Part shown: positions 36,361-47,283 of the stretch, piece by piece
Position numbering within the stretch: position 1 is the stretch's first letter
How the letters are laid out: each line of letters opens with the position of its first letter
Assembly: GCA_010692425.1 (NCBI GenBank)
Contig: JAAHHJ010000001.1
Span: 186,001 to 250,000, forward strand
Origin: Symploca sp. SIO3C6
GTDB lineage: Bacteria; Cyanobacteriota; Cyanobacteriia; Cyanobacteriales; Coleofasciculaceae
Direction: 5' to 3'
DNA: 64,000 nt
Made by a program: the position numbers and the translations under genes
Notes under the pieces: model-generated
The model's database searches: none
Seen by the model: the letters and a program-made list of their open reading frames with translations, nothing else
What the model was told of the DNA's origin: nothing

Positions 36361-37446
36361 TTATTGGAAGAAGTTTTGTACCCAACCCAGGTTAGCAGTA
36401 TCTCGGACAATCAAGAAGACGCCTAAACCTAGAAGTAGAACCAATCCAGTTTGCATGATGTTTTGCTGGACTTCAATTGGCAATGGCTTACCTCTAAGTC
36501 CCTCAATTACTAAGAATGCCAACTGACCACCATCAAGGGCTGGTAGAGGTAAAATATTAATTATTGCCAAGTTGATGCTGATTAAAGCAGTAAACTGGAA
36601 TAGACTGGCGGCATCTGAGCGAGCAATGGTTGCTCCCATTTCCACGATTTTGACTGGACCAGCTACTTGTTCAGCTGTTTCGCCGAAATTACTCAACAGT
36701 TGTACAAAACCTTCAACAGTCAACAGTGTAACTCTTTGAAACTCTTGGGCTGAACTTGCCAAAGCCTGCCCGATACTAGCACGCTTACGTAAGATTTCCC
36801 CGTTAGGAAGTAATTGTACACCGATTCTACCTTTACCATCTTCTCCAGGTTCTGGCTTGACCTTGATCAAAAACCTTTGTTGGTCTCGCAAAACTGTTAG
36901 TTCTAGAGTACGGTTTGGTGATTGCTGTATGGTTTGCTTCAAGGAATTAGTTGCTGTTATACCTCGACCCAAATTTTGACCATCTACAGCTAAAATCACA
37001 TCTTGGGGTTTAACCCCAGCCTCTTGGGCTACTGAACTACTTTGCGGTGCAATTTCAGGAATTAGAACACCAGGCTGGCTAAATTCGGGAATACCTACAG
37101 TTGCTGCTTGAGTGAAAAGTAGAAAATAGGCAAAAATCAAGTTAGCAATGACACCAGCGCTGATCACAATTGCCCGGTCTAAGATTGGTCGGTTGCGTAG
37201 TAAATTGGGATGGTTGGGAGGTATATCACTATCAGGGTCATCGTCAGGAAAACCGACAAATCCCCCTAGAGGGATGGCTCGCACCGCATACTCAGTTTCT
37301 GGTCCTTGGTACTTCCAGATGATTGGACCAAAGCCGAGTGAAAAGCGATTTGCGTAGATTCCTTGCAGGCGAGCTGCCATAAAGTGACCAAGCTCATGTA
37401 CTACAATCAAAATCGCTAGAACTGCGATCGCTGCCAGAGTTGACAT
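36361..37446 (-). CDS. rseP: RseP/site-2 family intramembrane metalloprotease
   Basis: 361 residues. The zinc motif HELGH is at residues 17-21 in TM1, a second ligand region LPALDGGQLAFLV is near 302, and a PDZ domain lies between (about 115-200: GVKPQDVILAVDGQNLG). The membrane protease cleaves anti-sigma factors or other single-pass proteins. It lies downstream of serS on the same strand, about 220 bases away. Confidence 0.94.
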   Translation of the reverse strand: MSTLAAIAVLAILIVVHELGHFMAARLQGIYANRFSLGFGPIIWKYQGPETEYAVRAIPLGGFVGFPDDDPDSDIPPNHPNLLRNRPILDRAIVISAGVIANLIFAYFLLFTQAATVGIPEFSQPGVLIPEIAPQSSSVAQEAGVKPQDVILAVDGQNLGRGITATNSLKQTIQQSPNRTLELTVLRDQQRFLIKVKPEPGEDGKGRIGVQLLPNGEILRKRASIGQALASSAQEFQRVTLLTVEGFVQLLSNFGETAEQVAGPVKIVEMGATIARSDAASLFQFTALISINLAIINILPLPALDGGQLAFLVIEGLRGKPLPIEVQQNIMQTGLVLLLGLGVFLIVRDTANLGWVQNFFQ

Positions 37447-37574
37447 AGAAGTAATTATTGTAACTATAATCCACTTTCCTTACATTGTAAGGCTATAGTC
37501 TAGGGTATTAGGGAATCGGAGACAACCGTTGAGTGGGTGAGCGAAAAAAGGCGTGGAGAAATAATTAAGCAGAT

Positions 37575-37598
37575 GCGGAGACGCTGAGACGCTGAGAA
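37575..37598. repeat. GAGACGCT short tandem repeat
   Basis: About 2.5 copies of GAGACGCT in the serS-rseP spacer, another short tandem repeat unit distinct from the CTCCCCAT octamer. Confidence 0.5.
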
Positions 37599-37667
37599 TT
37601 CAAATCCCACGCAAAATTTCGTTCACCTCCGTTGAGTAGCTTAAATCCAGAAAATTATCCTCTCAAC

Positions 37668-39258
<1,591 letters not shown>

Positions 39259-39840
39259 TCAGCGATTGATTTGGTAATATAGCCAGATTGAGGCGACAAT
39301 GCCAACAAAATGGGCAGTAATGGTATTGATATTCGCCTGCACTACCAATAAATCGAATGAGTTCACTCCATACTGAGTGACATTGAGACCAGGTCCTGTG
39401 GGCTGAGAGAATGATATTCCTAGAATGATACCAATAACTGCTTGGGCTCCAACCAGGGTAAATAACATCCCAAGTAAATTGAAAATTAGTCCGAACCTAA
39501 TTGCTTGAAGTGTATCTGCTTTGCTTGGTCGTTCTGTTGAACCAGTCACTAGGAGGTTTTGAGCAAGGCGAATATAACGGAAGGCAAAATAAATGCCAAC
39601 ACCTAGCGTCACCAAGCCGCACAGGGCGAAAAAGATGCCAAATCCAATTCCCTGAACACTTTCTTGAGTACCGCGATTACCAAAAGCACCATAGACAAGC
39701 AGAATCGCACCTGAAATAATTGCTAGTACTAACTGAATCCAGAAGGCAATTCGACCAACGAGGCGGAGTGTCAGGGCAACTCGCTGGAGAGCTGGTGGTA
39801 ATGAGGAAGGTTGAAGCTGTTGTGGCATCGACCGTGGCAT
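39259..39840 (-). CDS. DUF3611 membrane protein
   Basis: 193 residues with four predicted TM helices (RIAFWIQLVLAIISGAILLV, GIFFALCGLVTLGVGIYFAF, FNLLGMLFTLVGAQAVIGII, and one at the C-terminus ending YYQINR). The Leu/Pro N-terminus and RxGLIFNLLGM fit the DUF3611 family of cyanobacteria and chloroplasts, of unknown function. Met1 at 39840 is taken; Met5 is possible. Confidence 0.8.
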   Translation of the reverse strand: MPRSMPQQLQPSSLPPALQRVALTLRLVGRIAFWIQLVLAIISGAILLVYGAFGNRGTQESVQGIGFGIFFALCGLVTLGVGIYFAFRYIRLAQNLLVTGSTERPSKADTLQAIRFGLIFNLLGMLFTLVGAQAVIGIILGISFSQPTGPGLNVTQYGVNSFDLLVVQANINTITAHFVGIVASIWLYYQINR

Positions 39841-40620
39841 TTATCACTAACGGCAATATAGTAAATTTGCAGAAGCACAGAGTATCCGCTCAAGATTTTG
39901 CAGGCAATGGCAGCCTTCTATTGTTGATCAGATTACTCAATCTCAATTCCATTCTCTTGTCATAAGCTTGACCTGTAACTGTTTTGTGAACTTCGAGGAA
40001 TTCAAATGATGCCTCCTCTAAGCTATTGATGCTCTCCTCTTCACCCTGCAGATATAAACTCCAGCACATTGCTCAATTATGGAAAAAGCTCCTTGGTAGT
40101 TGGTATCAGCAAACATACCTAGTGTCCAGATCGGGCGTTGTATCCCGATTTGGTGATTGTACTCCTGAATACTAACTTAAAGTAAGCTCAAATCAGTTAG
40201 CAGTTGTAGTAGATTCAATTGGTCTGATCTACTTTGACAAGGTTAGCGATCAATAAGGTCACTGACTTGGTCACAGGTTATACTGTCGCCACTGACAGCC
40301 CCTGTGCCCATAGCCTCCGTCATGCAACTAAGCTTTCAAGCTAGTGTAGTTGCTGTTAAACTTGGCTATCAGTAACTTCGCTAAAATTGCTCTCGATTGT
40401 TCAGGCCTTCTGCATCTAATTTCACTGAATTAGCGAAGGAATTACACACTCTTCAAAAATTTTAGGCTATAAAGTGTGAGGGCAATTAACTAACTGAGGT
40501 TGCCCACTTTAGCAGACATTGGCGGGTGCATGTGAGTTTTCAGGGGTATTAAGGTCATCTTTATTTTCAAGAAAACTCTCCCATTCAAATCCGGTTGACT
40601 GGGATATTCAGCAGCGAGCT
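39841..40620. other. long intergenic region, about 780 bases
   Basis: Divergent spacer between DUF3611 and the PadR gene. No gene-like frame, tRNA or strong hairpin seen. A TTG-initiated extension of the PadR frame up to 40519 is not considered coding. Confidence 0.4.
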
Positions 40621-40980
40621 ATGCAGATGAAATTTGACGATATCTATCAATTTTTTCAGGACCCTCCTCCCAACTATCTCAACAAGGAATTGGCTGTATG
40701 TTATGTTTTGTCAGTTTTGTTGCAAGGAGAATCCTATGGAACACTGCTGATCCAAAAACTTGAAAAGGAGTACCCAACCTATCGACTTTCTGACACTGTA
40801 CTCTACAGTGCACTGAAGTTTCTGGAGGAGTCGAAAGCGATTTCTGGGTACTGGAAAAAGGTTGAGGGCAGAGGACGTCCCCGCAGAATGTATCAACTAC
40901 GCTCAGAATGGCGCAAGAAAGCTCAGGAGCTCGCTGGTTTTTGGCGAGATTATATGACTGATGATCGAAAAGCCATGTAA
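40621..40980 (+). CDS. PadR-family transcriptional regulator (possibly Pex-like)
   Basis: 119 residues from the ATG at 40621 (MQMKFDDIYQFFQDPPPNYL). The winged-helix core reads ELAVCYVLSVLLQGESYGTL, YRLSDTVLYSALKFLEESKA and a wing with GRGRPRRMYQL, matching PadR. The YGT and DTVLYSALKFLE features recall the circadian period-extender protein Pex, a PadR-like repressor of kaiA in S. elongatus, but this is from memory and unaligned. Most PadR proteins bind DNA as dimers and respond to small ligands. Confidence 0.8.
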   Translation: MQMKFDDIYQFFQDPPPNYLNKELAVCYVLSVLLQGESYGTLLIQKLEKEYPTYRLSDTVLYSALKFLEESKAISGYWKKVEGRGRPRRMYQLRSEWRKKAQELAGFWRDYMTDDRKAM

Positions 40981-41470
40981 GAGTATGTAGAAGATTGTAG
41001 CGGTCTGTAACCTTTAAAGGTTGAGATACTTGGCAGTTATTGCGTAAAAGAGCAGGGTGGCAATGGCAACAGTCAGTCTAGCTAGAGGTGTTGGCTCTGG
41101 AGCATTGCGTAGGGGAATCTCTCTCCTACAAGCTGCTCAAGAGCTTTCACGTCATCTTCCAGTGGAATGCATTGAGGACACAACCGGCTAGAATTTGGCT
41201 GCAGTAGTCTTCAGTGAGATTTTTAACTGTGAAGTTCCTCCTTCTAATCCTAGGGGTATAGATGAGGCTTATGTAGCAATGCACTCTCGTCTATTTATAG
41301 TACAAATGTTTTAATGAATTACTCGTCAAGGTTCGATTTGTGATTTGTAAACATACTGCTCCCGCAGCGCTATAGGTATAGAGATAAAAGTAGATGCTCA
41401 AGGTTTATCGCTAAGGCTTCACAAATTGTAAAGTAGTAGCAATAGAATCTTAAGTCTCTGTCAAAAATTC
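40981..41470. other. spacer with a palindrome and a candidate pseudogene
   Basis: Contains the perfect 14-base palindrome AACCTTTAAAGGTT (41009-41022) and the interrupted frame at 41063-41314. The remainder (41315-41470) should hold the promoter of the CCB1-like gene. Confidence 0.4.
41063..41314 (+). pseudogene. 83-codon frame interrupted by one TAG
   Basis: ATG at 41063, just after an AGGGTGG stretch, opens 42 codons (ATVSLARGVGSGALRRGISL ... LPVECIEDTTG), stops at TAG (41189-41191), and then the same frame stays open 40 more codons (NLAAVVFSEIFNCEVPPSNP ...) to TAA at 41314. The composition looks protein-like on both sides. The family is not recognised. Either a pseudogene with a nonsense mutation, a 42-residue small protein, or chance. 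Confidence 0.35.
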
Positions 41471-42019
41471 GTGAACACAGCCACTCTACCTTCGATCTTC
41501 CTGCTCACCTTATTGTTAGCAGTAGGTTTATTTTTCTTCATTCGAGCCTCCGTTAAGGCTCGGCTCGAACAAGTTAAGCTAATTGCCCAAGAATCGGAAG
41601 AGGCTCTGCTAAGGCTCCTACAGCAATATTTTGAGGACAGAGCCTACCGAGTAACAGCAGTCGATCCAGCTATCAATCAAGTAACATTTCAAGGGTTCGT
41701 TCGACCAAGTTGGTTCCTGGCAATCTTTTTAACCTTGCTAGCCGCCTGTGGCACTTTGTGCTTGTCGCTAGTTCTCTCATTGCTTTACCCAAATTTAACC
41801 AGCTTGTTTCTGGGTTTGGTTATACTAGCACCGACAGCTGGGTTTTTTTATTGGAAAAAAGCAGGAAGAACTGAGCAGGTTGCCCTCAAAATCGAATCTG
41901 TAACAACTCAGGATGCTACTGAACAAAGTCTCATTACTGTGACGGCACATCGCGATGAACTCGCGCAGCTACAAAAGAGTATTGATTTCAAACTTTTTCG
42001 AGAAGATGCCCATAACTGA
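41471..42019 (+). CDS. CCB1-like cofactor assembly of complex C factor
   Basis: 182 residues from a GTG at 41471. TM1 at residues 8-27; then the soluble block RAYRVTAVDPAINQVTFQGF; then two TM helices (LAIFLTLLAACGTLCLSLVL and LTSLFLGLVILAPTAGFFYW) followed by KKAGRTEQVALKIES. VTFxG, PTAGFFYWKKA and the order of segments match CCB1 of plants and cyanobacteria, needed to attach heme c-i to cytochrome b6 (system IV). Recognised from memory of the family. Confidence 0.75.
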   Translation: MNTATLPSIFLLTLLLAVGLFFFIRASVKARLEQVKLIAQESEEALLRLLQQYFEDRAYRVTAVDPAINQVTFQGFVRPSWFLAIFLTLLAACGTLCLSLVLSLLYPNLTSLFLGLVILAPTAGFFYWKKAGRTEQVALKIESVTTQDATEQSLITVTAHRDELAQLQKSIDFKLFREDAHN

Positions 42020-42555
42020 TGAATTTAATGCCTCGACCAATTTTACAAAAATTAGCCCTGCTCAAACCTTGATGCTTGAGTAGGGCTCAGTAACTTCACA
42101 TGTAACCAAGCTGTAGCAGCAATGTATTAGCAAGTTTGAAACGACCCATCAGTTAAAGCCAGATGATTATTGGCTTAACAAGCTATACTGCCCAGGAGGA
42201 GAACTCTTCCCCAAGTATCGATCGCTACGACATTTCACCAATACACTAATTGTAACTTTCCCCGACGCTGACCCTAGGGGTGCAGCGCGGGTTTCTCAAG
42301 AGCGCTCTTGATCATTCCTGGATAACCATTTATTTAGGCAAAAAGCCTCTGAAAGTATGGTAAGACCAGGCAATTTATCTTCCCCTTCGTCGTCAGGTAC
42401 TACGCTCTGGATTCTACAAATTAACACTATTTGAGCTGCGGTCTGATCTCTATAGGTTTAATCTCCACACTCAGAACAACTCTAAACCGAAGCTATCGCC
42501 TCTGAATATGCTGACTCCCTATCCACAAAGAGAATATGAGAAAGCTTTACAAACT
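42020..42555. other. convergent spacer, about 535 bases
   Basis: Between the CCB1-like and DUF3155 genes. It contains the 12-bp hairpin listed at 42054-42087. No further gene was seen. Confidence 0.4.
42054..42087 (-). terminator. hairpin after the CCB1-like gene, possibly bidirectional terminator
   Basis: AGCCCTGCTCAA (42054-42065) and TTGAGTAGGGCT (42076-42087) form a 12-bp stem with one G-T pair. Read on the minus strand it is followed by AATTTTTG, so it could end transcripts from DUF3155; on the + strand it lacks a T-run. Confidence 0.5.
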
Positions 42556-42870
42556 TCAATGGGCAGCTGCTACAGGGGTCTTTTCTACTGGGGAGCTGAT
42601 GATCCGCAGACTAGGAAACAAAAAATGATTTTCTTCTACATATTGCGCACCAAATAACCCTTTTTCTGCCCAGAAATAGCGGTCTGTAGTATGTTCGTTG
42701 CGCTTCACTAGGAGTAAAGCTGGCGGCACAATCCTTTCTGATTGAATGTACTTTCTTGCTGCTGTTACTGGTTTGTCTTCGCCGCTTTCAAGATTATACT
42801 GAGGCACGTGCTCTAAAATCTTACGTCCTTCCTGGCGACGGCGACTTTTGCGTTTGCGTCTTCTTGCCAA
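42556..42870 (-). CDS. DUF3155 basic small protein
   Basis: 104 residues. A very basic N-terminus (ARRRKRKSRRRQEGRKILEH) is followed by KPVTAARKYIQSE, LLLVKRNEHTTDRYFWAEKG and LFGAQYVEENHFLFPSL. This is DUF3155, found across cyanobacteria; the function is unknown and the Arg/Lys-rich head suggests nucleic-acid binding. The start is TTG, supported by a strong GAGGAGGT ribosome binding site seven bases upstream. Confidence 0.85.
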   Translation of the reverse strand: MARRRKRKSRRRQEGRKILEHVPQYNLESGEDKPVTAARKYIQSERIVPPALLLVKRNEHTTDRYFWAEKGLFGAQYVEENHFLFPSLRIISSPVEKTPVAAAH

Positions 42871-43259
42871 GCTGTCTACCTCCTCTTTATGCTTGCAGCT
42901 GTAAATCTAGTTACCAAAACCGTGCAAAGTATATCGGCTTGAATTCTAAATTTCAAACCCTCTTCATGTAAACCCATAAAACCTTGAATCGCCTTTATGG
43001 TAAAGCTTCAGGCAACTTTAGTTATCTTTTAACCAGTAATTTACTATGCAAAACTTTATTATTATTAACAAAGATTAACATGAAGAAGTGCTTCGGTGCT
43101 TGTATAGCTTACTGGTCTCCAAGGGATGAATGAGTAGTCTTTGGCAGCCCAAGACCTAACTCCTGGTCATTTGTGCCACTATTTCGACATTATAGAAAGA
43201 GAGCCGATAGTTGTTGATCAAAGCCCAAGCACTGGAAAAAAATCAGTAACTCTAATCTC
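42871..43259. other. divergent spacer, about 390 bases
   Basis: Between the DUF3155 and sensor kinase genes; AT-rich. Nothing recognised. Confidence 0.4.
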
Positions 43260-44738
43260 ATGTACACTCAAGCCGGTTCAGAATTTGTTGCCTTATGTCG
43301 CTCTCAAGTGGCAGTGTTAACTCAAGCACTGGGAGCAGCTTTAAGTGCTGTGTACTTGACACAAGAACTGGTAGAGGAGGCAACACCCAAGCTAATTCCT
43401 GTTGTAGTTTACCCTGATGCAGCTACAGTTTCACAACAGAATAATGCTGATCTGGTGCTGCCGCAGCAGATGAGTAAGATCAAGCCAACCCCCCGATTAT
43501 CAACAGCGACACTGCGCCTACTTCCTATGCCATCAGAATATGGTCAACAGGTGGGTGAAGCCTCGCCAGATTGGCAAGAGAATTCCTTATGGCAACAGCG
43601 TCAAATTGTTTTGCCTCTAATTCATGAGGGCGTAGTTATGGGGGTGTTAGTAACTAGTCGTGAGGATCGACCATGGAATGACCGAGAAAAGGCAACTATT
43701 GAACTAATTGCAAAGACTTTGTCTGTTGCCTATGTCATGGATCAGCGCCGAGTATGGTTTGAGCAGCAGTTAACTCAGCAAGAAATATATCAAGAAAAAC
43801 AGCGAGATCTAATAGATGACCTCCTGCATCAAGCACGCAGCCCTCTAACAGCTTTAAGAACTTTGGGCAAGTTGCTAATCAAGCGGCTGCGACCAGGGGA
43901 TAAAAATCAAGAAGTTGCTGCTAGTATCGTGCGAGAAAGTGATCGCCTGCAAGAGCTGCTACAGCAATTAAACAATTACCTGGAGATCAACCCAGCAAGT
44001 TTGGCACCCTTAACACTCCCAGCTACCAGTGTGCTTCAGGGGCAGCAATCGGAAACCAGAGATGATGGTCAAGGCATTACCTTAACAACGAATTTGCCAC
44101 TAGAGGTAACTAGAAAAGGCTTGCACCTACCTCCAGCTCAAGCCCTAACCCTAGAATCATTTTCAGTCGCAACTGTCTTGAAGCCGCTTCTAGTTGCTGC
44201 TGAGGCGATAGCGACAGAGCGTCATCTAGAATTTTGTTCTTATATCCCTGACGACTTGCCCGCAGTTATCGGCAACCAGAAAAACTTGCACGAGGTGTTG
44301 AGTAATATCATTGACAATGCGATTAAATACACTCCAGCGGGTGGACAAATCGAGATTCAAGTAGGTGTTGCTCAACTAGATTCTCGAGGAACCTCAGCAC
44401 AATTATCAGAGTACGAACTCGCGAAAGTAGCGCCTCAGAAAAATTTACAACATATTGCGATTACCATTAGTGATACTGGTCCAGGGATTCCACCTCAGGA
44501 CTTAGAGCATTTGTTTGAGAGACATTATCGCGGTGTCCAAGCCTCAACGGAGATTCCTGGTAGCGGTTTAGGTTTAGCGATCGCTAAAGAGCTAATTGAA
44601 CAAATGCACGGTCAGATCGAAGTCTTTAGTCCAGCCCAATCAATTTGGACTGAATACCGAACTCAATCGGCAATAGACAAAGCCCGAGACTATCGGGCAA
44701 GGGGAACAACCTTTGTGGTTTGGTTGCTAACTAAATGA
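43260..44738 (+). CDS. GAF-type sensor histidine kinase
   Basis: 492 residues. GAF-like domain (about 1-165), then HisKA with H190 in LLHQARSPLTALRTLGKLLI, and HATPase with N box NIIDNAIKYTPAGG, G1 DTGPGIPP and G2 GSGLGLAIAKELIEQ. No TM helix, so cytoplasmic. The GAF part keeps few Cys, so chromophore binding is not evident. No response regulator lies next to it, as usual in cyanobacteria. Confidence 0.9.
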   Translation: MYTQAGSEFVALCRSQVAVLTQALGAALSAVYLTQELVEEATPKLIPVVVYPDAATVSQQNNADLVLPQQMSKIKPTPRLSTATLRLLPMPSEYGQQVGEASPDWQENSLWQQRQIVLPLIHEGVVMGVLVTSREDRPWNDREKATIELIAKTLSVAYVMDQRRVWFEQQLTQQEIYQEKQRDLIDDLLHQARSPLTALRTLGKLLIKRLRPGDKNQEVAASIVRESDRLQELLQQLNNYLEINPASLAPLTLPATSVLQGQQSETRDDGQGITLTTNLPLEVTRKGLHLPPAQALTLESFSVATVLKPLLVAAEAIATERHLEFCSYIPDDLPAVIGNQKNLHEVLSNIIDNAIKYTPAGGQIEIQVGVAQLDSRGTSAQLSEYELAKVAPQKNLQHIAITISDTGPGIPPQDLEHLFERHYRGVQASTEIPGSGLGLAIAKELIEQMHGQIEVFSPAQSIWTEYRTQSAIDKARDYRARGTTFVVWLLTK

Positions 44739-44856
44739 TGTGACCTTTAACTTTTAAACTACTGTGCGTTTAAAACTTATATCTTCTGGTTGAATGAGAA
44801 TTCTTCAAACCGTTTCCCCCTCACAAATTGAATACACAAATTCAACGCGTGACAAC

Positions 44857-46104
44857 TTATTTGGTGCTGATAACCAAGTCAGAGCTTAACTTGATATCCA
44901 AGTCGGTTTCAGGTTCGATTACATACAAATCAACGCTATTACGACCAGTAAAACGTTCAATTAGGCTTAATAATAAGCCGCCGCCGGTTCCAATTAACAC
45001 TTCTTCTGTAGCTATTGCTCTGTCGCCGGTAACACCTGCAATGGCAGCCGCTGCCGCTGTACCCAATGCCGCATTTTTCAAAAGATTACCAACACCGCCG
45101 CCCTTGCGCACTGTTTCAGTGGTGGTAATTAGACCAGAAGAGCCATTGATTGACAACTGTTGACCATTAACTAACAGCTTCTGAGCGATAAACTGAGCAC
45201 CTTCTTCACTAGAGCGTAACTCACCCTCGATTTCGCTGCCAGCAGGAATCAGCACTTGACCACTAGGAGTAGTAATATTGGCATCAACTGTCAGTGTCAG
45301 CGGTACAGTTTCGTCTTTGGTAACTAGGATTTTCTCTTTTTCGTACTTGACTGGCAAAGAAGAATCACGGGGAATTGTGAATGCCACTGGTGCTGGCGTC
45401 GAATCAACAATGTATTGAGAACTTACCGCTTGAGCATTTCCTTCGTTGACTAGTGCCTGGTAGACGAAAGCGGCTACCTCTGCCCGAGTTGCATTGCGAG
45501 TGGGATTTAGGGTGTTAAGATTGGGATAATTCACCGCCAAGCGATTCTCCGTGGCTGCTGCGATGGGGGTGCGAGCCCAGCTAGAAATGCTGGAGGCGTC
45601 GTTGAACAGACTCAAAACAGTTGATGTGTTTTGGCTTGCAGAATAATTAAGACCACCAACCAGTGAAACTAAGACTTGTTCACGGGGGATATTTTGTTCT
45701 GGTCTAAAAATGCTACCAGGATAACCAGTCAAAAATCCCGTGCTGTAGGCATTATCAATCGCCGAAGCTGCCCAGTAGCTTGATGGTACGTCAACGAAAT
45801 TGATTGCACTGCGTCCTTGCGACTTTTGGAAATACTGATTAGCCTTGCGCAGCATTGCTGCGTACTGAGCTCGCGTTACTGGAGCATTTGGTCGGAAACT
45901 ACCATCTGGGAATCCAGCAATAATACCGCGTTCTGATAATTCTTCAATGAACTCTCTAGCCCAATAGCTGGATGAGACATCGGTAAAGGTATTGGTTTGA
46001 GCAAAACTGGGGGCTGGTGCGACTAATGGTGCAACAGCACTAGCAGTTATTCCTAGGGCTAAAAGAGCAGCAGTCCTTGATTGCCAGCGATCGAAGTTAG
46101 ACAT
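44857..46104 (-). CDS. SLH-domain envelope protein with TrbI/VirB10-like C-terminus
   Basis: 415 residues. A signal peptide (ALLALGITASAVAPLVAPAP) is followed by three SLH repeats (about 40-90, 100-150, 165-215): FTDVSSSYWAREFIEELSER, FVDVPSSYWAASAIDNAYST, and a more divergent third. The C-terminal half has ITTPSGQVLIPAGSEIEGEL and a Gly/Ala-rich hydrophobic stretch near residue 345, reminiscent of the TrbI/VirB10 fold. It differs from the usual cyanobacterial SLH-OprB porins because no barrel is evident. Probably bound to peptidoglycan or its polymers. Confidence 0.85.
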   Translation of the reverse strand: MSNFDRWQSRTAALLALGITASAVAPLVAPAPSFAQTNTFTDVSSSYWAREFIEELSERGIIAGFPDGSFRPNAPVTRAQYAAMLRKANQYFQKSQGRSAINFVDVPSSYWAASAIDNAYSTGFLTGYPGSIFRPEQNIPREQVLVSLVGGLNYSASQNTSTVLSLFNDASSISSWARTPIAAATENRLAVNYPNLNTLNPTRNATRAEVAAFVYQALVNEGNAQAVSSQYIVDSTPAPVAFTIPRDSSLPVKYEKEKILVTKDETVPLTLTVDANITTPSGQVLIPAGSEIEGELRSSEEGAQFIAQKLLVNGQQLSINGSSGLITTTETVRKGGGVGNLLKNAALGTAAAAAIAGVTGDRAIATEEVLIGTGGGLLLSLIERFTGRNSVDLYVIEPETDLDIKLSSDLVISTK

Positions 46105-46582
46105 GGAAGGCGTTCTCCGTAAAAATCGTCTTGTTAAGAAAATAGACTTGAGGTTGTGTAAAAGGTTCCCAAAGCTTAATAAATTAGTGTTTTTGACTCA
46201 TCAAGCAGCAAAATGATTGTTTTTTACTGTTTTGAGTGGTTAAACTTTGTCCAACCTGATTCTTCAGACGCCTGTTCCAGTCTATTGGTTGCCTTCCAGA
46301 TCAGAAACTGTCACATATCTAGTAACTGCTCCTCTGATACTCCTAATTTCTTCCAATCAGAAAGTGATCTAATGAACATTGAAGATAGGGATTTAGGGCG
46401 AGAATTTCTAAAATTCTTCCCTGTGATCAAAATCTTCAGCTTTATAAATTGCTATAACCATGGGATGAAATGCAACTATAGCGCTCGCAAGTAGTGTAAT
46501 CACCACAAGTAGTACAAAAAACACCAGCTCTTTATTTCTCCGTGAAAGCTCGGATTATAGCATAAAGATCTAGAAATAATGG
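46105..46582. other. spacer before the tnpB wreck, about 480 bases
   Basis: A 93-codon frame at 46213-46494 is not convincing. The rest is AT-rich spacer; it may include the left flank of the decayed tnpB element. Confidence 0.4.
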
Positions 46583-46740
46583 TTGTTAAGAAAAGAGTTT
46601 GAATGGGCAGCTAAGCTAAATTCGCAGGCAGTTCAAGCGCATGCTGAAAGGGCGTGGAGTGCCATCTCTAGATTATTAGACAACTGTAAAAAGAAAATGC
46701 TAGGAAAGAAAGGCTCAAAGAATCGACTCAAAGCTATCAA
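46583..46740 (+). pseudogene. truncated tnpB fragment
   Basis: About 50 codons match the N-terminal part of IS605-type TnpB: EFEWAAKLNSQAVQAHAERA, WSAISRLLDNCKKK, LGKKG. It begins without the first strands and loses the match after GKKG, running into a CCCCCTTTT hairpin repeat. A decayed insertion facing the terB gene. Confidence 0.6.
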
Positions 46741-46744
46741 GAAT

Positions 46745-46765
46745 CCCCCTTTTAGAAAAAGGGGG
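46745..46765. repeat. CCCCCTTTT-AGA-AAAAGGGGG palindromic repeat
   Basis: Perfect 9-bp stem with three-base loop at the 3' side of the tnpB fragment. This C/T-rich hairpin type is a frequent dispersed repeat in cyanobacterial genomes; it may have helped break the element. Confidence 0.75.
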
Positions 46766-46803
46766 AGTCTCAAAACACCTCAAACGATTGGTAAATCTGC
46801 ATC

Positions 46804-47226
46804 CTATAATTTTTCGTCAAGCAACTTGCGATAGAGTTTCTGAATGGTTTTGAGGAAAGTGTTAGCAACCGACTTTGGCGGTGCTGTGGATGGATCAAGA
46901 AGCTGCAAGCGATTCAGGAGTTTTGCTTCTTCTGTATCGATGTCGTTATCACTATATACTAAGGCGCTGATAGCATCGTACAAGCGCTGATAATCTTCCT
47001 GAGTGGGGTTATCGCCGAGATAATCTTGCACCCAGCTATAGCACTCGTCAGCTTTCACCGCCCTCAGTTCATTCAACAGAGGTTTAATCTCAGGATCTTC
47101 GGCAATGTTGCTTTCTTTGGCGACTCGATGGAGATATTCTCGTTCCTCGGGCTGAATTTTGCCGTCTATCCAAGCTGCACCAATCAGAATTTTGATCAAT
47201 TGTTTGACACTGGGGTTTGTAATCAT
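46804..47226 (-). CDS. terB: TerB-family protein
   Basis: 140 residues from the ATG at 47226 (MITNPSVKQLIKILIGAAWI). An upstream start at 47274 would read into the tnpB wreck and is rejected. The helical TerB/DjlA-N signature is visible: AAWIDGKIQPEEREYLHRVA with Asp/Glu ligands, then a second repeat (VYSDNDIDTEEAKLLNRLQL). TerB is a metal-binding stress protein; this stand-alone cyanobacterial form has an unknown role. It lies between two tnpB fragments. Confidence 0.85.
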   Translation of the reverse strand: MITNPSVKQLIKILIGAAWIDGKIQPEEREYLHRVAKESNIAEDPEIKPLLNELRAVKADECYSWVQDYLGDNPTQEDYQRLYDAISALVYSDNDIDTEEAKLLNRLQLLDPSTAPPKSVANTFLKTIQKLYRKLLDEKL

Positions 47227-47283
47227 GGCTTTTTTCTGAGTGGGAAGGTTGGTTCTAAACTGAGGGAAAAGCAAGGATTTGAG

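Noticed and set aside
46213-46494. 93-codon frame on the + strand
   Set aside because: Cys/Ser/Phe-rich composition without family features or ribosome binding site; taken as spacer.
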